NCBI GenBank assembly: GCA_036265435.1
Contig: DATAPB010000246.1
Coordinates: 1-15,327 of the forward strand
Source: DASUPK01 sp036265435
GTDB lineage: Bacteria > Actinomycetota > Thermoleophilia > Solirubrobacterales > 70-9
Reading direction: 5' to 3'
DNA: 15,327 bases
The position numbers were made by a program, and so were the translations under genes. The notes beneath the pieces were generated by a model. It was not told the DNA's origin, made no database searches, and worked only from the letters and a program-made list of their open reading frames with translations. Positions 6,972-12,738 of this stretch are shown piece by piece; position 1 is the first letter of the stretch, and each line of letters opens with the position of its first letter.

Positions 6972-8299
6972 CAGCCGATCCTCGTCTCGTTCTGGAGGCG
7001 CACCCGGCGTCGCGCCTTGTCGGAGACCATCAACAACAGCGCGAGCAGAATGAAGTTCGCGACGATCGAGCTGCCGCCGTAGCTGATGAAGGGCAGCGTC
7101 ACCCCGGTCAGCGGGATCACCCGTGTAACGCCACCGATGATCACGAACGCCTGGAGGGCGAAGATCGCCGTGAGGCCCGTGGCGAGCAGCTTCGAGAAGC
7201 CGTCCTCGGCCAGGATCGCCGTCTTGAATCCCCGCTCGGCGATCAGCGCGTAGATCAACACCACCGCCGCGCCGCCGAAGAGCCCGAGCTCATCCACGAT
7301 CACCGCGTAGATGAAGTCGGTGTGCGGCGCCGGCAGGATCGCGCACCGATCCGGGAACCCGTGATTGCATCCGGGCAGCTGGACGAGCGACTCTCCCAGC
7401 CCCCTGCCGAAGAGCCCCCCGTCGGCCTGGGCGAAGATCGACTGCGAGAGCTGGTAGCCGGAGCCGCCCGCGTCGTGGAACGGATCCAGCCAGATGTCGA
7501 AGCGATCCTGGATGTGGGCCGCCGTGTGAGCGAAGAACCAGGCGCCGACCACGAACAGCAGCAGGCCGATGATCACGAACGAGAGCCGCGCCGTCGCGAC
7601 GTAGATCAGCGCGAGGAAGGCACCGAAGAACATCACGGAGCTGCCGAGGTCGCGGATGAAGACCAGCAGGATCATCGCCGCGCCCCAGACGACCAGCAGC
7701 GGCCCGAGGTGCTTGAGGGGCGGCAGGACCAGGCCGAAGACGTTGCGGGCCCCGACGACAAGAACCTCCCGGTGCTCGTTCAGGTAGCTCGCCAGGAAGA
7801 CGACGATGCAGATCTTCGCCAGCTCGGTGGGCTGGAAGGTGATCGGGCCGAGGTCGACCGCCAGGAACGCGTCGTTGGTCTCGTGCCCCAGGAAGCGGGG
7901 CATGATCAGCAGCACGATCCCCGCTAGCGCGATCAGGTACCGGTAGCGCTCCAGCGCCTCGTATTCGCGCAGGAAGATGATCGTCGCCGAGAAGAGGATC
8001 AGCCCAAGGACGAACCAGTTGGCCTGGTCGCGGGCGAGGCCCTCGTCGAGGCGGAACAGCATCACCATCCCGAACGCGGCCAGCAGCGCGACCAGCGGGA
8101 AGAGGTACGGGTCGGCGTCGGGGAGCCGGATCCGGATGACGATGTGGACGGCGACACACAGGGCGAGGAAGTAGCCGCCGTAGAGCACGCTCAGGTTGCC
8201 GAGCTGATCCGAGTTCGTGATCAGCACGGCGGTGAACCCGGCAGTGACCAGCAGTGCGACCGGGATCAGGGCGAAGAGCTCGCGGGTACGGGCGCTCAA
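6971..8299 (-). CDS. rodA: SEDS-family peptidoglycan glycosyltransferase RodA/FtsW
   Basis: 442 aa, strongly hydrophobic with roughly ten to twelve membrane helices. SEDS landmarks are LDPFHDAGGSGYQLSQS, GGLFGRGLGES, HTDFIYAVIVDELGLFGG and the C-terminal VIPLTGVTLPFISYGGSS. SEDS proteins polymerise lipid II into glycan strands and work with a class B PBP, here the next gene. The assignment to RodA rather than FtsW rests on the operon context. The start is a TTG at 8299-8297 that overlaps the pstP stop (TTGA). No upstream alternative is needed because the N-terminus SARTRELFALIPVALL reads straight into the first helix. The outer loop before HTDF holds an extra segment with two cysteines, C311 and C319, which I do not recall in E. 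coli or mycobacterial RodA. Confidence 0.94.
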   Translation of the reverse strand: MSARTRELFALIPVALLVTAGFTAVLITNSDQLGNLSVLYGGYFLALCVAVHIVIRIRLPDADPYLFPLVALLAAFGMVMLFRLDEGLARDQANWFVLGLILFSATIIFLREYEALERYRYLIALAGIVLLIMPRFLGHETNDAFLAVDLGPITFQPTELAKICIVVFLASYLNEHREVLVVGARNVFGLVLPPLKHLGPLLVVWGAAMILLVFIRDLGSSVMFFGAFLALIYVATARLSFVIIGLLLFVVGAWFFAHTAAHIQDRFDIWLDPFHDAGGSGYQLSQSIFAQADGGLFGRGLGESLVQLPGCNHGFPDRCAILPAPHTDFIYAVIVDELGLFGGAAVVLIYALIAERGFKTAILAEDGFSKLLATGLTAIFALQAFVIIGGVTRVIPLTGVTLPFISYGGSSIVANFILLALLLMVSDKARRRVRLQNETRIG

Positions 8300-9537
8300 C
8301 GCTTCTGGGCCTGCTTGCCCTTGGAGGAGGCCCCGGAATTCTTCTTGTTCTTCTTCGGCTGCGGGGGCGGTGGCTGCGGCAGCCCCTCCGTCGGGCGGTT
8401 CTGGATGTCCTGGGCCAGACTGGTCGCGTCATCCTTGCCGCGCAGGGTGTGCCCGGTGACCGCCTTCTGGCGCTCCTCGGACAGCGTGCCCTCCTGAACC
8501 GGGATCGAGTACTGCTTCGAGTAGAGGCTCACGCCGAGCGGCAGCTCGTACGGCAGGCCCCTGTAGACCGCCACGTTCCCCTGGCTGTCAGTGCCCAGGA
8601 AGTAGATCGAGCGCACGAAGAGCACCGCCGCGACGATCACGCCCGCGATCACGGCGACCAGAGCGGCCCATTTGAGCGCCCGTCTCCGTCGCGATGGTCT
8701 CGGCGTCGGGCCCTGCCCGCGGATGCGGTCGGTCGCGCCGCGCATGCGCTCCCGGGTCAGTCCGGCGGACTCGGCGGTGCGCGAGATCAGCGTCGCGCCC
8801 TCCTCCGACTCCTTCGCGTCGGGGTCGGCGAGCCGGAATGCCACGGCGGTGATGTTGTCCCTGCCGCCGCCGCGGTTGGCTGCGTCGACGAGCCGGTTGA
8901 CGGCGCTCCGCAGGTTCCTCGAGTTGACCAGGATGTCGCGGATCTCGTCGTCGGACACCATCGTGGTCAGGCCGTCACTGCAGATCAGGAAGACGTCGCC
9001 GTCGAGGGCCGGAAAGGTCATGGTGTCCACGTTCACGCTCGGTTCCGGTCCCAGGGCGCGGGTGATGATCGAGCGCTGCGGGTGCTCCTCCGCCTGCTCC
9101 TCGGTGAGCCTGCCCTGGCGGCGCAGCTCCTCGACCAGGGAGTGGTCCTTCGTCAGGCGCTTGAGCTCGCCGCCGCGCAGCAGGTACGCACGGCTGTCGC
9201 CGACGTGCCCGAAGGCGACCTCGTCGTCCTCCACGAGCGCCGCGGTCAAGGTGGTTCCCATCCCGGCGCGGGAGGAGTCCTCCTGGGCGAGCCGGTGAAT
9301 TCTGCTGTTGGCCTGCTGGGCGATCTGCTCGAGCTGCCCTTCCGCCGAGGCGTCGTCGTTCCGCGGTCCGCGCTCGAAAGCGCCGGCCGCGATGCGCGAG
9401 GCAACCTCGCCGGCCTGCGCGCCGCCCATTCCGTCGGCGACGGCGAACAGCGGGGCCTTCGCGTAGTAGGAGTCCTCGTTGGCGTGCCGCTGCCGGCCGG
9501 TGTCGGTCTTGTGTGCCTCCTCGGCGACTCTCAACAT
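8296..9537 (-). CDS. pstP: PP2C-type Ser/Thr protein phosphatase, membrane-anchored
   Basis: 413 aa. The catalytic PP2C domain (about 1-235) has TGRQRHANEDS with metal-binding D22, VADGMGG (D35), GDSRAYL, ICSDGL and GGRDNIT. These are the metal-ligand motifs of the family, which dephosphorylates pSer/pThr with Mn or Mg. An Arg-rich stretch and one membrane helix (about 291-313) follow. An outer domain of about 100 aa ends in a Pro-rich, then Lys-rich low-complexity tail. PstP is the usual antagonist of PknB and resets its substrates, including the two FHA proteins encoded upstream. The ATG at 9537 shares a base with the fhaB stop (TGATG). It is the only phosphatase visible near three kinase genes. 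Confidence 0.95.
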   Translation of the reverse strand: MLRVAEEAHKTDTGRQRHANEDSYYAKAPLFAVADGMGGAQAGEVASRIAAGAFERGPRNDDASAEGQLEQIAQQANSRIHRLAQEDSSRAGMGTTLTAALVEDDEVAFGHVGDSRAYLLRGGELKRLTKDHSLVEELRRQGRLTEEQAEEHPQRSIITRALGPEPSVNVDTMTFPALDGDVFLICSDGLTTMVSDDEIRDILVNSRNLRSAVNRLVDAANRGGGRDNITAVAFRLADPDAKESEEGATLISRTAESAGLTRERMRGATDRIRGQGPTPRPSRRRRALKWAALVAVIAGVIVAAVLFVRSIYFLGTDSQGNVAVYRGLPYELPLGVSLYSKQYSIPVQEGTLSEERQKAVTGHTLRGKDDATSLAQDIQNRPTEGLPQPPPPQPKKNKKNSGASSKGKQAQKR

Positions 9538-10007
9538 CAGGAGACCTCGAAGCGGAACTCGGTGTCCCCGATCCGGATGAGGTCACCGGGCGAGAGCTCG
9601 GCCTCGCCGTGGAGCTCGCGCGAGTTGAGGAGAGTGCCGTTCGTCGAGTTCATGTCCTCGACGAAATATGCCCCGGAGCGATTGAACACTCGTGCGTGGA
9701 TCCCGGAGGCATACCGGTCGTCCAGGCGGATGTCCGCGTCGGCCGAGCGGCCCAGCGAGATCCCCCCGAAGAGGTCGAAGTGCTCTCCCTTGTTGAGGCC
9801 GCCACCCTCCTCCACCACGAGGAATGCGTCCGTCCCGGCGGGCTCGACCCCGCCGGCAACCTCGTGGTAGCCCGTCTCGAATCCCGGCGTGGCCGTCCCG
9901 CGGAGATCCTTCAGCGAGCTCCGAGTCACCCAGAGCAAGAAGAGGAAGAGCACGGCAAGGAAGCCGAACTTGAGCGCTACCGCCAGCGGCTCGAGATCGT
10001 TATTCAC
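9537..10007 (-). CDS. fhaB: Membrane-anchored FHA-domain protein FhaB (FipA)
   Basis: 156 aa, matching the size of mycobacterial FhaB. One N-terminal membrane helix (about residues 10-27, LKFGFLAVLFLFLLWV) is followed by a cytosolic linker and a C-terminal FHA domain. The FHA motif set is complete: SLGRSADADIRLDD, SGIHARVF, EDMNSTNGTLLN and SPGDLIRIGDTEF. FHA domains bind phosphothreonine peptides, so this protein should read marks laid by the operon's kinase at the membrane and recruit wall or division proteins. The start is GTG at 10007-10005, inside the fhaA stop (GTGA). The long open frame that continues upstream of this GTG is antisense-style GC shadow and does not carry conserved sequence. 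Confidence 0.93.
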   Translation of the reverse strand: MNNDLEPLAVALKFGFLAVLFLFLLWVTRSSLKDLRGTATPGFETGYHEVAGGVEPAGTDAFLVVEEGGGLNKGEHFDLFGGISLGRSADADIRLDDRYASGIHARVFNRSGAYFVEDMNSTNGTLLNSRELHGEAELSPGDLIRIGDTEFRFEVS

Positions 10008-10771
10008 TGCTCGATGTCGAAGGCGAAGACCTTGGTTCCGAGAGTGATCTCGTCGCCCGGAGACAGTCGGGCATTGGCGACCCGGCGGCCGTTGACCTTG
10101 ACCCCATTGGTCGAGTTGAGGTCGACGATCTGCCAGTCCCCCACGTTCGAGCGTCGCAGCTCGGCGTGGTGCCGGGAGATGTTCGGATCGTCGATCACGC
10201 AGTCGTTCTCCTTGGAGCGCCCGAGGGTCGCCGTGGGGCCGTCCAAGACGTAGCGGCGGTCGTCCACGGAGACGATCGCCCGGGTCTCGGAGAACGCGGC
10301 GTCGGGGCGGCGCTTGGAGCGCGCCTTCTGCGCCTGCGTGGCCGAATAGACCATCGTGTGCCCGTGCTCGCCCTGCTCGGGTTCGGCGCCCTGGCGCTGC
10401 GGGGGCCTGACGAGGCGGGTCTGAATCCCGAACTCGCCCAGACGGAGGCGCTCGTCCTGGTCCAGATGAACCACCGGGCGCGTGAGCAGATCGTAGTCGT
10501 GGTGGCGGGCGTGCTCCAGCAGGTGCCCGCTGAGCTCCTGTGCGAGCGAGGACTCGTAGTCCTTGAAGCGCTCGTAGTCGTCCGGGCAGAGCCAGACGGT
10601 GTACTCGTTCGGCACGTAGACCCGCTGGACCGACGCCGTCTTGTGGGCGTCCATCTCCTTCGCGAGCTTGCGCGCGATCTCCACCGGCTGCACGCCGGAG
10701 CTGAAGGCGCGGCTGAAAACGCCTTCTACGAGGCCCTCTATCCGGGCTTCGAGGTTGCGCAGAACGCTGAT
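10004..10771 (-). CDS. fhaA: FHA-domain protein FhaA with N-terminal DUF3662 domain, apparent ATC start
   Basis: 255 aa if started at ATC 10771-10769. The N-terminal DUF3662 (FhaA_N) domain runs to about residue 120: SVLRNLEARIEGLVEGVF, then QPVEIARKLAKEMD and YVPNEYTVWLCPDD. After a short charged linker comes an FHA domain (about 170-255) with LGRSKENDCVIDD, ISRHHAEL and DLNSTNGVKVNGRR. FhaA is a cytosolic phosphothreonine reader that acts with PknB and MurJ-type partners in wall synthesis. The first canonical in-frame start is GTG at 10693, which would remove 26 conserved residues and has no ribosome binding site. ATC sits exactly where family members have Met, 6 nt after a GAGGAG. No ATG, GTG or TTG occurs between the upstream stop and that point. 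The protein is much shorter than the roughly 530-aa mycobacterial FhaA because the linker is short. Confidence 0.88.
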   Translation of the reverse strand: MSVLRNLEARIEGLVEGVFSRAFSSGVQPVEIARKLAKEMDAHKTASVQRVYVPNEYTVWLCPDDYERFKDYESSLAQELSGHLLEHARHHDYDLLTRPVVHLDQDERLRLGEFGIQTRLVRPPQRQGAEPEQGEHGHTMVYSATQAQKARSKRRPDAAFSETRAIVSVDDRRYVLDGPTATLGRSKENDCVIDDPNISRHHAELRRSNVGDWQIVDLNSTNGVKVNGRRVANARLSPGDEITLGTKVFAFDIEQ

Positions 10772-10777
10772 CGGAAA

Positions 10778-10783
10778 CTCCTC
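10778..10783 (-). promoter_or_regulatory. Shine-Dalgarno GAGGAG of fhaA that decides the ATC start
   Basis: On the minus strand GAGGAG is followed by six bases, TTTCCG, and then ATC AGC GTT CTG. The spacing is ideal for initiation at ATC. It is too long for the CTG nine bases further on, and far too long for the GTG at 10693. I saw no comparably clean ribosome binding site ahead of the other six genes of the operon, which start by overlap with the gene before. Confidence 0.7.
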
Positions 10784-10809
10784 GGGTCGGCTTGGCCGCG
10801 AGCGTCTTG

Positions 10810-10840
10810 AACGGGTTGCGCTGAACTAAACGGGTTGCGC
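10810..10840. repeat. 12-bp direct repeat upstream of fhaA, possible operator
   Basis: AACGGGTTGCGC occurs at 10810-10821 and again, without mismatch, at 10829-10840, giving a 19-bp period with a 7-bp spacer. It lies in the non-coding gap between the upstream kinase stop and fhaA, 39 to 69 bp before the start codon. That is where a promoter or operator of the seven-gene operon would be expected. On the minus strand the spacer contains TTTAGT, a weak -10-like word overlapping the repeat, but no convincing -35 fits it. The regulator, if any, is unknown. Confidence 0.45.
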
Positions 10841-10897
10841 CTGGCGGCGCGCCCACGCACTACACGCCCGCATCAACGACGCGGAATGCTAGTGCCC

Positions 10898-10914
10898 TGC
10901 GCTACGCAAGCGCA
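10898..10914 (-). other. Hairpin spanning the stop codon of the polytopic kinase
   Basis: TGCGCT (10898-10903), ACGCA, AGCGCA (10909-10914) forms a six-pair stem with a five-base loop and contains the kinase TAG (10904-10902). No T-run follows in the direction of transcription. It may mark a weak 3' end between this kinase and the fhaA operon, or be incidental. The rest of the gap, 10841-10897, shows nothing I can name. Confidence 0.25.
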
Positions 10915-12578
10915 TCGGAGCCGCGCTCCTCCAGGGGCGCGTGGTGGTAAGGATCGGACGGGCGCAGAAAGGACTTCGACGGGCCCAGGCGGCGCGTGAG
11001 CAGCGCCGCGACGACCGCTGCGAGGATGGCGGCGAAGAGCAGCCCGGGCGGGCTGGCACCCCCGTCGACGAGGCGAAGCGCCGAGATCAAGCCGGCAGCC
11101 CAGACCAGGGCTCCGAGGGCGTCGAGCAGCGGCGCGCGACCCCGGATCAGCAACGGCAGCGCCCAGGCGGCCAGAGCGAACACTCCAGCCCCGGCCAGTA
11201 CAGAGCCGTCGATCAGCGGCGCGACCACGTCGGTCAGGGCTGTGCCGGCGGACCCGGTCCAATGGGCGGGCGGGTCGGCCACGGGCCCGAGCAACAGCGT
11301 GCGGTGGGCCAGCTCCTCCCAGGCGGCAAGCCAGAGGTATCCGATGCCTCCGAGGAGGGCTCGGCCCGCGGCCCCGCGGGTGAGCCCGGCGAGCGCCGGG
11401 TAGACCGGGCCGAGACCGGCCAGGCCGAGGATCGGCGCAAGGCCGGGCAGCGCGATCGCCTCCGGCTGGATCGCCGAGAGGAGCGGCAGAGAGCCGAGGA
11501 CCGCGACGAGCGCCGCGACCCCCGGATCGCCGGCGCCGATCACGATCCACAGCACGACGAGGGAAAGCTGAATCGCGTACGCCGGGCGCGGGCGCCCCAG
11601 CGCAAGGACACCCGGAAGCAGGGCGGCGAGGGCGATCGGCGCGGGGGCTCCGGTCGCGATCATGGCGGCGAGACCGACGGCGGCGACGCCCGCGCCGGGC
11701 AGGAACCGGGCGACGTCCGGGAGACGCCTGGGCTCGATCAGCTCCTCGCCGTCGATCCCCGCGATCGGTGGAAGCGGCTCGCCGTCGAGCTCGGAGATAT
11801 GCGCTGCGAGCGCCGCGCCGAGCTCAGAGGAGAGGGGTCGCTCCTCGGGATCGGGATCGAGGGCTGCGTCGATCGCCTCCGTCATCGCCTCGGGCAGCTC
11901 GGGTCGGACGGCGCCGAGCGGGGCGATCGGCTCGCCGATCGCGCGGGCGGTCGCGGCCGGCCCCTCGCGGAGCAGGGGGTGCTCCCCGCAGAAGCACTCG
12001 TACATGGTCAGGGCGAGTGAGTAGACGTCGGCGGCCGGTCCGGGGCGCAGGCCGTCGGCCTGCTCGGGCGCCATGTAGGCGAGCGTCCCGACGACCGCTC
12101 CTGTCGCGGTGAGCGTCTTCTCCCCGGAGATGCGGGCGATGCCGAAGTCCACGAGCTTCGCCTGCTCCCCCGCGACCAGGATGTTCTCCGGCTTGACGTC
12201 GCGGTGAACGACACCGGCGCGATGGGCGGCGGTCAGGGCGGCAGCGGCGTCCGCGCCCACCTGGGCCACCAGTCGATCGTTGAGCTCGCCGCGGCGCCCG
12301 ACCACCCGCAGGGTCTCGCCTTCGATCAGCTCGGAGACGAGGAAGGCGCGCTCACCGTCGGAGGCGAGCTCATAGAGGGTCGCGATATTGCGGTGCGCCA
12401 GGCGCGCCACCGCCTGGGCCTCCCGGGTGACGCGGGGGGCGCCGTGCTCGCGCTCGATCACCTTGACCGCGACCGGCCGCTGGAGGCGCTCGTCCCAGGC
12501 TCGGTAGACGGTCCCGAAACCGCCGCTTCCGATCCGGCCCTCGATCCGGAATCTCCCTAGAACCACCTCACCGACCAT
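10902..12578 (-). CDS. Ser/Thr protein kinase with polytopic membrane C-terminal domain
   Basis: 558 aa. The kinase domain (about 8-265) has GSGGFGTVY, VAVK (K39), HRDVKPEN (D127), VDFG (D144), a TLTATGAVVGTLAYMAPEQA activation segment and DVYSLAL, so it should be active. From about residue 289 to 535 the protein is almost wholly hydrophobic Ala/Leu/Gly-rich sequence with about eight or nine predicted helices, then a short polar tail (SDPYHHAPLEERGSDALA). Most kinases of this family have one membrane helix and an outer sensor, so a polytopic domain suggests sensing within the membrane or a transport-like partner. I do not recognise the membrane domain. ATG at 12578 has no clear ribosome binding site; a hairpin with GGGGG in its loop lies 10 nt upstream. 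It is co-directional with the fhaA operon, 130 bp ahead of it, and could be co-transcribed. Confidence 0.88.
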   Translation of the reverse strand: MVGEVVLGRFRIEGRIGSGGFGTVYRAWDERLQRPVAVKVIEREHGAPRVTREAQAVARLAHRNIATLYELASDGERAFLVSELIEGETLRVVGRRGELNDRLVAQVGADAAAALTAAHRAGVVHRDVKPENILVAGEQAKLVDFGIARISGEKTLTATGAVVGTLAYMAPEQADGLRPGPAADVYSLALTMYECFCGEHPLLREGPAATARAIGEPIAPLGAVRPELPEAMTEAIDAALDPDPEERPLSSELGAALAAHISELDGEPLPPIAGIDGEELIEPRRLPDVARFLPGAGVAAVGLAAMIATGAPAPIALAALLPGVLALGRPRPAYAIQLSLVVLWIVIGAGDPGVAALVAVLGSLPLLSAIQPEAIALPGLAPILGLAGLGPVYPALAGLTRGAAGRALLGGIGYLWLAAWEELAHRTLLLGPVADPPAHWTGSAGTALTDVVAPLIDGSVLAGAGVFALAAWALPLLIRGRAPLLDALGALVWAAGLISALRLVDGGASPPGLLFAAILAAVVAALLTRRLGPSKSFLRPSDPYHHAPLEERGSDALA

Positions 12579-12588
12579 GGCTGATTTG

Positions 12589-12608
12589 AGTTCGCCCCCG
12601 GACGAACT
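12589..12608. promoter_or_regulatory. Hairpin in the leader of the polytopic kinase
   Basis: AGTTCG (12589-12594) and CGAACT (12603-12608) form a perfect six-pair stem with an eight-base loop. On the minus strand it sits 10 nt before the kinase ATG, and its loop holds GGGGG, the only purine-rich element near the start. Read on the plus strand it is followed by TTTT (12608-12611), which looks like a small terminator. Either reading is inference from the inverted repeat and its position. Confidence 0.3.
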
Positions 12609-12619
12609 TTTCCTGTTAT

Positions 12620-12673
12620 GCGAGGGTGCTCAGAGGCGGAGCCGAGGAGCAACCCGTCATCTGGCGAAGCCGT
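12620..12673 (+). repeat. Putative dispersed intergenic repeat with GGC-GNA-GCC mini-hairpins, copy 2
   Basis: This region holds GCGAGG (12620-12625, overlapping GTTATG at 12615-12620), GGCGGAGCC (12635-12643), CGAG, and TGGCGAAGCCGT (12662-12673). The last word is identical over 12 bases to the end of the copy at 2645-2713. GGGTGCTC (12624-12631) also pairs with GAGCAACCC (12647-12655) with one bulged A, which encloses the GGC-GGA-GCC mini-hairpin in a longer stem. It lies in the divergent gap 12579-12738, which otherwise holds a leader hairpin, a T5 run at 12684-12688 and a weak -10-like word. Confidence 0.35.
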
Positions 12674-12722
12674 GCCTGACCCCTTTTTCGGTACGTCACA
12701 GACATGCGTCACGACCCCTGTT

Positions 12723-12728
12723 CATACT
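12723..12728 (+). promoter_or_regulatory. Candidate -10 element CATACT
   Basis: CATACT matches the TATAAT consensus at four of six positions and ends 10 bases before the chosen TTG start at 12739. That spacing would give a leaderless or nearly leaderless mRNA. No good -35 is seen 16-18 bp upstream. The evidence is weak and rests mainly on position. Confidence 0.2.
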
Positions 12729-12738
12729 GAAACGCGGT

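Noticed and set aside
5520..7082. 520-codon plus-strand open frame
   Set aside because: It lies antisense to pbpA and the pknB start, both of which have full motif sets. Long antisense frames are expected at this GC content, and its translation is Arg/Leu/Asp-rich with no domain signal.
8254..9870. 538-codon plus-strand open frame
   Set aside because: It is antisense to pstP and fhaB, where the PP2C and FHA motifs are intact. The translation has the composition of a GC shadow.
10008..10856. Minus-strand open frame extending fhaB upstream to 10856
   Set aside because: It overlaps fhaA in another frame. The FhaB protein starts naturally at the GTG 10007 with a membrane helix, and FhaA has the conserved domains in this stretch.
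10941..12020. 359-codon plus-strand open frame opposite the polytopic kinase
   Set aside because: It is highly charged Arg/Gly/Glu/Asp sequence complementary to a hydrophobic membrane domain, which is the usual antisense mirror. No conserved motif was seen.
12577..12738. N-terminal extension of the envelope protein from ATG 12577
   Set aside because: These codons pass through a leader hairpin and the putative repeat, and the sequence lacks the composition of the protein. The acidic head beginning at 12739 fits a cytosolic N-terminus better.
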